Of a DNA stretch of 64,000 nt, positions 10,101 through 22,500 are shown piece after piece. The translations under genes were made by a program, and so were the position numbers. The notes beneath the pieces were generated by a model. That model did not search any database, had not been told where the DNA came from, and saw only the letters and a list, made by a program, of their open reading frames with translations. The DNA is from Ganoderma boninense (taxonomy: Eukaryota > Basidiomycota > Agaricomycetes > Polyporales > Polyporaceae), in contig CM035305.1 of the NCBI GenBank assembly GCA_002900995.3, positions 558,001-622,000 on the forward strand, written 5' to 3'. Positions within the stretch are counted from its first letter, which is position 1. Each line of letters begins with the position of its first letter.

Positions 10101-13100
10101 ATGGTGTCGCGAACTACTCGGTCGTGGGCACGTCGATCGAAGACATCTTCCTTGGGCTCATGCACGACAGCGCCCGCCCGGAAGACGTTAAAGAGAAGGA
10201 GGCAGAGAAGAGCGACTCGTCTGCGACACCCTCCCTCGTGCACGGGCCGCCAGCTGCGCCAGCCCTGCAGCTGACGGACGGCCGACGGCGCTCGCCACTC
10301 GGCCAGGCGCTGACGATCTTCCACAAGCGCGTGCTCATCGCGCGGAGGAGCTGGCTGACCCCAACTCTCGCCGTTCTTGTAGCGGTTGCCGGGTCGTGCA
10401 TCCCGATCTTCTTCCTGTCAAACAGGACGAACCAGTCGTGCGTGACGCACTTCCGCACCGTCCCGCAGACGCCGCTCTTCCTGCCCGACTCCCCGCTTCT
10501 GCTGGCCGTGCAGATGGCGGAGGGGTCGCCGCTGCTCGAATCGCCCCCGAACATCATCCAGACGCTGGGCAGCGCGACGCAGCTCCTGACGACGCAGAAC
10601 ATCGCGGACAACGCGACGTTCGTGCAGACGATCGACCAGAACTTCCGCAACCTCTCGTTCGGGGGCGTGTCGGTCGACCAGCAGTCCGGGCAGGCGCTGT
10701 TCGCGTGGGAGGCGACGCCCCCCGGCCTGACGGGCTTGGTCATGCTCAACTTGGTGTCGAACTTGCTGTACAACACGGCTTTGAACTCGACGAACCGCGC
10801 AGCTGCTTCCCCAAGCGTCATCCTGGCGAACTACCAGATGTTCCCGGGGATCGCGGCGGGGACGCTTGTCGCGCTGAAATGGGGTCGCGTTCTTCGGGGC
10901 CGCGATGGTGAGCGATCCATTCTTGTCTTTCCATGACGAGTTGTGAGAGCTAATGCCGTGAAATAGGCTGTCTACCCCGCGTTCTTCTCGCTATACGTGG
11001 CAAAGGAGCGTCGCTCGGCGGTTCAGGCCATGCAGCTGTCCAATGGACTGTCGGACCCAGTCGGACTGTGGCTAGGACACCTGCTCTTCGACTCTATGTT
11101 TGCAATCATTGTCGCCTCGCTCATCGTCATCGTTTTCGCTGCCGCGTCGAACCAGTTCCACGGTCTGGGCTTCTTCGTGCGTTATTTTGGTTTTGGTTTG
11201 CCAGAGGTCCTAGGTACTGACGTGTATATGTACACAGTGGGTGGTGCTAGTCCTCTACGGCGTCGTAGGCGCGCTCTTCTCGTACTGCGTGTCCCTGATC
11301 GTCGCTTCGCCCCTGGCTGCGTTCGCGTTGTCGGCTGGATACCAGGTCATCATGTTTGTGGTATGTCCCCGATTATTTGCGTATATACTGTGCTATTAAG
11401 CTTTCTGTGTGTAGCTATATCTTGCGGCGTACTTGCTTACGCTTACCTACGCCAAGACGTCCGACGCAGGAACCGATCTCATGATCATTCGTGAGTATTC
11501 ACTCCGATGTATGTGTTTTCACCCCTCTCAATTCTCCTTGCAGATTACACGATGTCGGTGCTGGCACCGGTTGCGAGTGCTGTAAGTCATAGGTAGTTAA
11601 TCTGCCCTGGAAACCATTACTAACGCATATCAAAGCTCCGTGCCTCTTTCGTGTCGGTGAACTTGTTCTCTCTGCTCTGTGACGGCTCGTCTCCGGTCAC
11701 TGCATCTTCTCTCGGGGACATCTCGCGGTACGGCGGCCCGATCCTGTATCTCTTCCTCTACGGCTTCGTGCTCTTCGGCATCCTCGTCTGGGTCGACTCG
11801 GGCTCTGTCATCGTCCGCAAGTTCTCGCAGTTCCGCAAGAAGCCGATCTTCGGCCGCCTGGGTGCGGGGGCGACCACGCCCTTGGACGAGAAGATGGACA
11901 TGAGGGACGTCGACGACGAGGCGGCGAAGGTGAACGCTTCGGACGACGCGCTGAGGGTTATGAACGTCGTCAAAGCGTTCGACAGCGCGACGAACCGCGT
12001 CGTGGATAACGTCAGTTTCGGGGTGTCTCAAGATACCATCTTCGCGCTCCTTGGGCCTAACGGCGCTGGCAAGACAACTACGTTCAACGTCATTCGTGCG
12101 TATCTGTCGTTTGTCGTTGAATTGATGCATGTACTTTGGCACTCGCTCACCGCATACATACATACATAGGGGGCGATGTCATCCCTGACGAAGGCGACGT
12201 GCTCATCAAGGGCGTGTCGATGGTCCACCACCCGAGATCGGCGCGACTGTCTCTGGGGGTCTGCCCGCAGTTCACCGCCATCGACTCGCAATTGACCGTT
12301 CGCGAGCACTTGCTGATCTACGGCCGGCTGAAGGGCTTGTACCGCGGGGAGGAGCTCAAGACCAACGTCGAGAGCCTGATGCGCGCGACCTCGCTGCACA
12401 TGTATGCGGACCGGTTGGCGAGCAAGCTGTCGGGGGGCAACCAGCGGAAGCTGTCGCTCGCGATTGCGCTCATCGGTGCGTTGTCGCGTTTTGGTTGGCG
12501 GAGTATGGAAACGTGTCGTTTACGGCGGCCGTACAGGCAACCCTTCGGTGATCCTCATCGACGAGTTCTCGACCGGCATTGACGCGAAGATGAAGCGAGA
12601 CATGTGGGGCACCCTGCGGAACGTCGCCGTCGGGAAGGCCATCGTCATCACCACGCGTGAGTGGGGGAGACATCCGCCCGTGCTGGGTGGGGTGGGGATC
12701 TTTGACTGACGTCATGATGCACGCAGACTCGATGGAGGAGGCATCCGCGCTCGCCAACAAGGTCGGCATTCTGGCGAAGAAGATGCTAGGTAAGACCGTG
12801 GTTCGTTGTGGTTCTGAAGTCGCGGCGCTCAAAGGTGATTTTACATAGCGGTTGGGACGACTGATTCGCTTGTCGAGCGCTATGCGACCTACGAAGTGCA
12901 CTTCTCGTGTCGCACTCGGGCAGAAGTGGTGCTCGCGCAGGAAGCCATGTCTCGCATACCTGGGGCGCGCATGGCGGATGATGTCGCGACGCGCTTTGAA
13001 GTGCCCATCGGGACCGGTATGTCGCTCGCGCAGCTGTTCGCTGTGCTCTCCGAAGGGGGATTCGCGGAGTACACGGTGGAGAGGGCTGGCCTGGAGAGCG

Positions 13101-13180
13101 TGTTCCTGAAGGTGATTAGGGAGAACAACGTGCTCGAAGAGGATAGGAACAAAAGGCGGCGGTGGTGGAGGATGTGCTGA
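7107..13180 (+). CDS. ABCA-family full-size ABC transporter (possible frameshift)
   Basis: About 1,600 residues in roughly 20 exons, first exon 7107-7181. The order is TM domain 1, NBD1, TM domain 2, NBD2. NBD1 (split by introns at 9112-9178 and 9510-9720) shows Walker A GSNGAGKST, signature LSGGQKRK, Walker B IILVDE and H-switch TTH. NBD2 shows GPNGAGKTT, LSGGNQRK, ILIDE and TTH. Both sites look catalytically complete. This is the ABC1/ABCA fold of lipid-type exporters; the substrate here is unknown. A single extra G in the run 10881-10884 breaks the frame between LVALKW and VAFFGAAM in TM domain 2; the frame is otherwise continuous on both sides, so this is either an assembly error or a real truncation. 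The exon boundary around 8296-8350 uses a less typical acceptor (GCATGAAG). Confidence 0.87.
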
Positions 13181-13616
13181 TGTCCACGCTCGTATTACGG
13201 GACCGACCATGGACTTTTAGGATGTGGATGGACTGTCTGTAGCTCTGGTGTTAGACCCATACATTATTCATGTTATATAGAGAGGCTTTGTGGTGTCGTT
13301 CGGAGGTGGGATGGAGAGGGGTGTCGGCGGGCGGCGATCCTGCTCAGTCCGGAAAGGGCAGTTTACGGGCGAGTGGGAGTCTTATGCAAGCACCGACGCT
13401 CGCCGTCATCTTTCTCAGTCTCCCCCAGGGCCCAATCACACCCACAAACGTTCGCGGATTCTCTTCCTTCCCTCCACCACCCTCTCCCTTCTCACCGTCC
13501 CTCTGCTCTCTCGTGGACAGCGCATCGAACCTTCGTGCACGCCCCCGGCCTCCTCACGCCCAACCGCAAGCACCGCCGCCAAGTCCCCACGTCACAGGGC
13601 GAACTCAATCCCAGCT
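13181..13616. other. Intergenic / promoter of acidic protein gene
   Basis: Pyrimidine-rich leader DNA ahead of the start at 13617, including a TCTCCC-rich tract near 13470-13515. No separate gene is recognised. Confidence 0.45.
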
Positions 13617-14365
13617 ATGTCCAAGAACGCCGCCGAACCGGTCGAGGAGCCCGAGTACGTCGCAGGGAGCGACGAAGAAGAGGAGAGCGACGAGTACGAA
13701 GACATCGAGGTGCGCACCCCTTCCCGCAACCCCCCACCCCATTCAGTATATTCCGCGCCCGCGATGCCGTAACCGCAAGGGAGAGCCGGGGTTGACCGCC
13801 TGCGAGCAGGATGACGACGAAGCTTCGGGGGAGGAAGCTGAAGACGCAAGCGAGGAAGGCGTAGAGGAAGCAGAGGTACGCATACATGCAGCAGACGGGC
13901 TTCCGGCCAGCTGGGAGATGCACACAGGACTTAGACTGACTCGCTCCCGGTTCCTCCCACACGCAGGGCGGGCAGGGGAACAGCCTGACGGCCCTCCTAC
14001 TTGGCGGCGAGGCAAGTCTCAGTCTCTTCCTTGCCTTCCTCTTCGCCTTGCATGCGCGTGTGGAGGGCCTTGCGAGCTGATGTGCGGGCGTTGCTGTTGT
14101 ATTATAGGGCGCTGCGCACGCCGACGAGGACGGGGAGGACGAAGACGAGGAGTACGAGGAGGCCCCAGAGAAGAGCGCACCGTCGTCGGTGGCGGGCACG
14201 AAGCGCAGCCGCGAAGACGACGAGGTCGACGCGGGCCAGATCTCGGGCGACTACGGCGAGTTCCAGGAGGCCGAGGAGGCTGTCGCGAAGCGGGCGCGCA
14301 CCGCGGCGGACAACGCGGCCGACGCAGACGCAGACGAGGAAGAAGAAGAAGACGAAGAAGTTTAA
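13617..14365 (+). CDS. Small acidic low-complexity protein, likely nuclear
   Basis: Four exons: 13617-13709, 13810-13875, 13967-14011, 14108-14365; 153 residues. The protein is dominated by Glu/Asp (DEEEESDEYED, DEDGEDEDEEYEE, EEEEEDEEV at the C-terminus) with one short hydrophobic island, NSLTALLLGGE, and a basic KRSRED patch. No domain is recognised. Composition resembles acidic histone-binding or nucleolar proteins, but that is inference only. The intron after 14011 starts with GC (GCAAGT), a strong GC-AG donor; all other introns are GT-AG and all exon phases are 0. The phase and the match of acidic composition across exons support the model. Confidence 0.6.
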
Positions 14366-14751
14366 AGCTAAGCCGCACGTTCACATTCACACAAGACGCG
14401 CCGTTTGCAGTGTTTGCGTTTGGGATCTGGTATGTTTATCGATTCTTTATCCACGCTTGCCGTGATTGCAGTTGTTTGTTCCTGTCCTGTCCTTGTTCGC
14501 CCTTCATGTACACTATCAGCACCGCTTCCAGTTGTTGTTGTTGTAACCTTGATGTTGTTTTGACTATCGGGCCCGAGCCAGGGTGGCCGTTCGGACCGCC
14601 GACGGACCAGGGAAGACGCTATAAAACATGCATGCAGATGTGGTGTGTCTATGATGACAATGACATGAAGGGGTATAGCAATAACAGATTCCTAGGATAT
14701 CCAGAGCGACAACGACATAGCAATAATGCAATCACGCACACATCATCATCA
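14366..14751. other. Intergenic, tail to tail
   Basis: Convergent 3' ends of the acidic protein gene and the dynactin gene. Contains short CAT/GTTGTTGTTG-type repeats; nothing else recognised. Confidence 0.45.
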
Positions 14752-17700
14752 TCAATCCGACTCCGAGATATGGTTCGTCAGCTCGAGGAGGCCCTTCAGC
14801 CTCCGACCCAGCCGCTCGCCTTGCATCTTGCGCTCGAACAGCTGGTATGCCGGGGTCTTCTTGCGCGGCATCCAGGCCTTCGTCGTCGGCTGTCCGTTCG
14901 CGCGCGTCGCCTTGAGCACGGACAGGTCGACAAGGCGGGGAGAGGAGGTGTACTTGATGACCTCGCGGTAGAGGAGCTTCGACTCCACTGCGAGAGAGCG
15001 CAGCGTCGGTGGCGATCGAGGTTCGTCATCGGACTCCGAGTCTGAGTCTGAGAGGGTGGAGGGAACAAGTGGCGGTGTTGGTGAGCGGGGGACCGGCGCA
15101 GGCAGCTCGGGGAGCGTCTCGATCTCCTTGAGGAGGTCCTGACCCTTGAGGAACGAGTTCTCCTGGCGCAGGAATCGAACGGTACCCCGAAGCGCATCGA
15201 TCTGTAAGACGAATGTTTAGCAACGACGACAACGCGACAACCAACACGGTCTCTGACCTGCTCGAGGAGATACGACGTCTCCAAGTTGCCCTCGGTCGGG
15301 ACAGCCTCGGCCTCGACGACCTGCGCCGTCGACGCCTGCCGCTCGGGGTTGTTCGCGAGCGTCTTGAGCTTCGCGTTGTCCTGCTCGAGCGCGTCGAGGT
15401 CCGCCTGCAGCTGCTCCATCGCCTCCTCGTACGCGCGCTCCTGCTTGCGCGCCTTGGCGAGCTCGTTCTCGAGGTCCGTGATCGCGTCCGCCTGCTTCTT
15501 CACCGTCTCCATCCGCCGCTCCATCAGCTCCACCTTCACGCCCGTCTCCTGGATCGTCTGGTCCTTGATCCGGATCGTCCGCGCGAGCGCCTGCATCTCG
15601 TCGTTGAGCTGCGCGACCTTGCGCTCCGCCTCGACGTTGACTGCGGTCGCGGCCTTGATGTCGTCGATGCGGAGGACCCACGGCGCAGTGCCAGAGACTG
15701 GGCGGAAACAAGTCAGCGCTGCGCGGATAGTCATAGTCACAGCTCACGACCAGGGGGACTTACTCTTCAGCGTGTTCTCGGCTTCGAGAGACATGGGAAC
15801 GATCCTGTTCGCCTCCCCGATGACCTGCCCGAGGAACTCGCCAACGGAGTCCCATGACGCTGCGTCCTCGCTGCCCGCCTTGCCAACGGTTGACGCAGCG
15901 CTCTGCTTGACGAACGACAGGACCGTCGACAGCTGGAACGCACATTTCGCAGCGCGTACGTCGCTGATGTGCGGCATGACGAGTTGGGCCAACTGCAAGC
16001 GCCATCCGTCAAGCCGGGCACTCCGCGGTCAAAGAAGAGGATACGCACGGAAATACCAAAGTTGACGAGCTCGGGGACGGTGTTGGTCAGAGCCTGCAGC
16101 TGGGGCACGAAGTGGGCTTTGAGGGCCATCGAGTCCTGTGTCAGATCTTCCACCCGCTTGATGAGCTTCTTGGAGAGGACCTTGGCGCTCCTGCTCAGGT
16201 CGAGGGCCTTCTGAAGGGGTTCAAAGAACTCTGCCTGAGCATCCACGCCTCCCATGTCAAGCGCAACGTCTGTGAAATAGATGTTAGTATACGTAGAACG
16301 TGCCGGAGAAGTGGTACGTACCATTGTCTCTCATGATTGCGGCAACGGAAGTCTTGATGAGGCCGACAGACGCAGCAAACATCTCCAGATCATGGTCAAA
16401 CGACAGAGCATAGCCGAGCTCGCGCTCCCCAAGGTCATACTCGAAGTTGTTGAAATACGTCTCGGACAAGTGGTCGAACTGCGACTGCATCTTGACGGCG
16501 TCGCTGACACATTCCAACTCGCGGAATTCCTCACGACGCAGGAGGTCGATGTGCATGTCGACGCGCTTCTCCATAGGTGCGATGTCAGCGAAGATCCGTC
16601 CAATGTTGAGGAACGCCTCGACGTCGCATTTGCGCAGGATGGCGGCGAAACGCTTGCATGTTGTTGACAGGCTCGACAGGCGGCCACGCATCTGAGATGG
16701 AATGTAGGTTTTCAGTCGGGGGACGAAAACGCAACTGATAACAAAAATGACGACAAACACACCTCGCAGATGCCCACAAGAAGGTCCGAAACGGGGCCAT
16801 TGAGAGACTCAGGGATGTTATGCGTCTGCGCGACGATGGCGTTGATGAGGTCAACCTTCGCAGCCATGCGCTGGAAGAACAGATAGCAATTTGTAGAATC
16901 CATGTCCGACTCGACGTAGATCTGCGGCAAGTAAGGCTGCACGATGGACAGCAGGTCCCGGGCTTCACGGGCTTCGATCTTCTTGACCTCGAGGTCGATA
17001 TGCCGCGCCTGGTTCTTGGACGCCGAGGACTGGAGCTTGAGGTTGAGCGACATCATGGCTGCCGTCTGCGATGCTGCTGTCGCAGATTCGTGTTGGGCTG
17101 TCTGGGTCTCCGCACGAAGCATATCGAGTTCGCTGGACCCCTGTCGTTAGTATCCCATATGAATGTAAAGTAGCAGAACGTACGTTTGAAGCGAGAGAAC
17201 GAGTTCACGGAATTGGACGATCGTGCCCTCAAGGTCCTGACACGATTCCTCAAGGCTCTGAATCTTCCGGGTTTGGTCGTGAATCTGCATCTCCTTCCCG
17301 TCTGCATAGATAGGTGTCAATGGCGAGACAGCAAGACGTCAACATAGCACGGACCGATATCCTCCTGCAACGCCTTCTCGGTTTCCATGTGGTTCTCTTC
17401 GAGCTCATCATTGAGCTCCTTCAGCGCCTCTAGGTCCTCGATAGTGATCCTCATCTCCTCGATCTTCTCCCCGAGCATCAGGTTGCGCTCGGTGAGCTGC
17501 ACAAGAAGATCTTCAGCACCGAGTGCATCGTCCAATTGAGCTTTGAGGTCTTCAATCTGGACTTCGGCGTTGGATAGTTTGACTAGAGTGGACTCGTATT
17601 GCGCTGCGTGTCAGGATCAGCAACATGAATACTCGCCGATTACAGCTACTACGCACTCTGGATGTCATCGAAGCTCGTGACGTCCTTCTCCATCTCGGCA

Positions 17701-19127
17701 ATCCGTCGGCGCTGCTCATGCTCCGTCTCTTGTGTGATATCCCGAAGCCTGCGAGAGATCAGTTCCGAACGGCGGAGACCAACAATCAGCATACCTAACC
17801 AACGCCTCCTTGAGACGTTCATTCTGCTTCTCGAGCTGAATGTACGCGAGAGACTGCTTGATGTTGCTCTCACCGCCATCCTCGTCCCCTGCACATGCAC
17901 ATATATCAAGCCTCTGTTCGAGTCTCCGTACAAGCAACAACTCACCTCCGCCTTCTCGCAGATGCTGCAGCTCAACCTCGATGATCGCCAACTTCTCTCT
18001 GGTCTCCTCCAGATCCCCCTCCGCAACCTCCGCACGTTCTTCCGCCATCTCCTTATCCAACATCGCCATCTCAAGCTGCTCCTGCGCGTCCAGTATCCTC
18101 CCATCGGCGAGTTGCGCGAGCTGCTGAGCATCTGCGAGTTCCCGCCTAGTTGCAATGAGTTCGGTTTGCTGTTGTGTAAGCTTCGCCTGGAGCTTCGGCC
18201 GGAGAGCAACAAAGGACTCGGCTTCAGAAAGGCGTGTCTCAAGTTCACGCACATGCCGTGCGTCGTCCGCGCGTTTCGCTTCCAGAACACGGACCTTGGC
18301 ACGGAGCTCTTGTAGCTCGGTGTCGTCGACTATCCGTACGGGCGTAACAGGACGTGAAGCTGCTTTGGGGGCGGGAGGGTGTGTAGGTTCGGGAGGTTCG
18401 AGGTCTGAGTCCTCCTGACCCGGCGACGAGACGCGTCGTAACGATGATGGCTGAGCAGGTTGGGGAGACTGACCCGGGGAGGTATGGGTCTTCGGGAAGA
18501 TCCTGGGTGCAGCTTCGAGTACGGGGGAGTCGGGGGCCCGTGAACTCCTGAGCGTTGGGCTCGCGAGCTCGGGCTGGAGGGATCCTGAACGTGCGAGGGA
18601 TTGGCGGGATTGCAACGTGAGAGAAGGGCGTTTCGTGGGCGAGTTCAGACGCGCCGCTGCGTTGCGCCCCCCAGGAGAAAGGAGGGAACCACCATTCCCG
18701 AGGGCCGAAGAGGTGGGTTTGGCGGGACTCGCCGCCCGAGGAGACGAGTTGGAGCGCGTGGACGGGGTACGAGACAGGCTCCCGGTACGTTGATGCCCAA
18801 CCGCTCGTGCGACGGTTGGCTTGTATGGGTCACAACCAGCATATATGCGCAATGAAACAAGAAAAAACTCACCGGAGGTGCTGGCTCTGGGGTCGCCGCT
18901 ATGACCTTAACCTGGCTCGGCCGCACAAAGACACCGTAATGGGGCTTACAGGTGAAATACTTGACACCCTGGACGGTCCCGTCATTCTTTCCGTTTGGAT
19001 CCGAAAGTTCGATACCAATCCACTTTCCAGGAGAGAACGAAGTTGCACCGCAGAACCTGACAATGCCTCGCCCAGCAGGAACCTCGACAATTGCGCCAAG
19101 AGAAGGGTCAGTCCCGGCAGGTGGCAT
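14752..19127 (-). CDS. DCTN1: Dynactin large subunit p150Glued
   Basis: Roughly 1,230 residues in about a dozen exons; exon 1 is 19127-18873, exon 2 starts at 18819. The N-terminal CAP-Gly domain is clear (GIVRFCGATSFSPGKWIGIE, then GKNDGTVQG and YGVFVRPSQV), which binds microtubules and EB proteins. A Ser/Pro-rich linker with SRTPSTRS follows, then long coiled coils, with the conserved KQSLAYIQLEKQNERLKEAL segment and the dynactin p150 core (RRIAEMEKDVTSFDDIQ; YFNNFEYDLGERELGYALSF), a second coiled coil, and a basic C-terminal tail. It links dynein to cargo and microtubules in nuclear and vesicle transport. It matches Neurospora ro-3 in architecture. A 2-codon upstream ORF (ATG CAT TGA) overlaps the start codon. 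Confidence 0.93.
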
Positions 19128-19534
19128 CAATGCATCCAGACAAGTGATAACAATGAAATTTTGTCGTCAGACTAGAGTGAGCGGGGACTGTAATGTTCGT
19201 CGTCAGCAGAGAGTGCCACAACGACGCAGGTCGTCGCAGACGAGGAGGAAGGTTGGAGGCTTGGAGCAAGGCGCTGTGTCGAAAGAGTTATTAGCCATTG
19301 CTTACTCGTGCTTATCTAATTTTGTTACTCAGTTGTTGAGTGAGTAATAAGATTTCAAGCCCCGATTACCACAGGTTATTCAGAAGTTGCAGTCGGTCCG
19401 GGCGGCGCAGGTCATTCTCCTCCTTACTCCCCCCATCTTCGTCGCTGTTTTCGTCGCTGTTTTCGTCGCTGGGATCGCTCTGTAGGAGTCTGGGAGGTTC
19501 GAGTGAGGTTCTTCCTCCAGGATTTTGCGCAGGA
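19128..19534. promoter_or_regulatory. Shared head-to-head promoter, dynactin p150 / Raptor
   Basis: 407 bp separate the divergent start codons of two housekeeping genes. The segment contains a 12-mer tandem repeat (TCGCTGTTTTCG type, three copies at 19440-19476) on the Raptor side, probably in its leader. No canonical TATA box stands out. Confidence 0.45.
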
Positions 19535-22500
19535 ATGCACGGGAATCGCCATGGACACGGTAAGTCCATCGTTTGCGTCCCAGAGTTGTAACCTCGAACA
19601 CCCCATGTTATACAGGCAGCAATGGCTGGCCGCAGAGAAGAGGCGGAGGCTCGGAGGACTCTGATACTGAGCGCGACCATCGCTCGAATGCACGGTGGGA
19701 CCCATCCTCTTCGCGTACTGGGATCAGAGGCATGAACGGTGCTTCCGAACCCGACCTTCGCGGCTCCCTTACCGACCTCCCAGAAGCCATCCCCATACAC
19801 CCGTACTGGTCTGCGAAGCGTCATCTCACTGGTGGTAATCCAACCCCACCTCCACCCGGTACACCCAAGATGATCCCGTGGCGCGCCGCACCGGGGAAGA
19901 TCAAGACCGCCCATGCTGCCCTTGTACTCTGTCTAAACATCGACGTCGATCCGCCGGATATCATTAAGACGACCCCTTGCGCAATCCTCGAATCGTGGGT
20001 CGATCCGCATACCATGCCCTCCCACAAAGCGCTGGAAGTTATCGGTCAGAATTTGCAGCACCAGTTCGAAGGTCTCAATCCTAAGATTTCCTACAAGCCG
20101 ATTCTCGACCCTTCCAAGGATGATTTAAAGCGCTTCTGCGTAACGTTGCGCAAGTCTGCATTGGAGGATGCGGTCCTCTTTCACTACAATGGTCACGGGG
20201 TGCCGAAGCCGACGCCCAGCGGGGAGCTGTGGTGTTTCAACCGGAACTACACGCAGTATATCCCTATCGCCTTGCAGGAGATTCAGAACTGGCTCCGCTC
20301 GCCGTGCATCTTCATCTGGGACTGCTCAGCCGCTGGCAACCTACTCAGCAATTTCGTCAAGTTCGCAGAACAACGCGACAACGATGCAAGGCTACATGGT
20401 GGTGGGTATCCCGAAGGTATGCCGCCCTTTTCGGAGTGCATCCAGCTCGCAGCTTGCGCAGCCGACGAACAGTTGCCATCATGTCCCGAGCTTCCAGCAG
20501 ACCTCTTCACTTCCTGCTTAACCTCCCCTATCGACATCGCCTTGCGCTACTTCCTTCTCACAAACCAGCTTCCCAGCAACATCTCAACGGACCAGGTCAT
20601 GCAGCTGCCTGGTGACCTCAAGGACCGACGGACACCTCTCGGAGAGCTTAACTGGATATTCACCGCCATCACGGATACCATTGCCTGGACCACATTTCCT
20701 CGCGAAGTGTTCACGCGGCTTTACCGTTCTGACTTGCTGATCGCGTCCTTGTTCCGCAACTTCCTCCTAGCCGAGCGTATCATGAAGAACTACCACTGCA
20801 CTCCCCATACCTATCCACCCCTCCCGCCTACAAATACCCATCCATTGTGGGCTTCCTGGGACCTCGCCGTGGACGCCTGTCTGCGTCAGTTACCGAATCT
20901 ATTGAAGAACGTGGAGCCTGGAGTCGCGAAGGATGGTTCTCTGGGGTCACGTAGTCGCCGTCAAGCGGCAAGGAACGATCAAACACCTCCGTCCGGCTCA
21001 ACGAACGCGTCGGGAGAGAAGCCACATCCATATATTCCCAGCAGGTTCTTCACAGACCAGCTGACCGCCTTTGAGGTTTGGATTTCTCGTGGCGGATCCG
21101 CCCTTACCAAGCCCGGACCACTCTCCCTACACGTCCCTGCCGACCAGTTGCAAGGGCTGGAAAACCAGAACAGTGTCGCGCCTTATTCCGGCAATGTTCT
21201 GGAACAGAGCGATCACCATCTCGTCCCCCGCAAGCCCCCAGACCAACTTCCGATCGTTCTCCAGGTTCTCCTGTCCCAGCCTCATCGACTTCGTGCGCTG
21301 ATACTCCTCTCCCAATTCGTTGACCTTGGTCCATGGGCCGTCCACCTCGCCCTCACTATCGGCATCTTCCCCTACATCGCGCGTCTTCTCCAAGCTGCCG
21401 GCCAGGATCTCAAGCCGGTCCTGATCTTCATCTGGGCGCGCATTTCCGCAGTCGACCCCAGCTGCCAGGTCGACTTGTACAACAACCAGGGCTACAAGTA
21501 CTTCGCGTCTGCCCTTGGTGTACAAGACGACCCACGGCAGGGGCTGTTCCCGAACGGCTCGGAGCATAAAGCGATGTGCGCGTTTATCCTCTCGACGATC
21601 GCGCGCGACTATGCGAACGGGCAGAACGCATGCTGGCGGGAACGCGTATTCGACGCGTGCTTCGAGCATCTCGAAGAAGGCGACTTCCTACTGCGACAGT
21701 GGTCTGCGCTGTGCATCGCTCAGATCTGGGACGCAAACGACGAGACGAAGGTGTGGGGTGTCGATCGCGGGATGCAGGATAAGCTCATCGCACTCCTCTC
21801 GGACGACTCCCCTGAAGTACGTGCGGCGGCGCTTTATGCGCTCAGTACGTTCCTTGGCGCGTCGGGTTCGGTGGATCTCAATAAGCTTGGTGGCGGCGGG
21901 AGCGGGACGATGTCCCAGCTGGACGAGCGGATACATTTCAGGATGGAGGTTGCCGTCGTCACCGGGGCTGCCCTTGCCATCAAGGAGGACGCGAGCCCTA
22001 TGGTCCGCAAGGAGTTGCTCGTGCTCATCAGCTGCCTGGTGAAGGAGTGGCGGGGCTACTTCATCGTCTGTGCATGGATATACTGGGAAGAGGACCGAAA
22101 ATGGAAGGGCGGCGAGGACAGTCATCATCACGACGATGATATCGCAGGGCAAGCGGTCGCAGAGTGGCTCGAGACCTTCGAGGATGACGATTATCGTGCG
22201 GAGAACCGCGTATTGCTGTCCTCGTTCTTCACCATCTTCTCTATTCTCCTTGAGTTATCAGTTGACCCTTACCAGGAAGTGGCCACGAACGCCCAGACGG
22301 TCGTTGACTACATCACGGCGCTATTGCTGGAGTCACCGTTTACAACTCTGGATGGCACGACGTTGCACGAGCCTCCTTCGACCTCTGAGGGCAAGGCTAC
22401 CATCAACAGTTCGCGGCAGCGAGTCCCTTCTGATAAGCCCTTACAACCCATTGCACAGCAGCAGCAGCCCTCCGGCCGCCCTCCTATCACTCGGAGCGAG

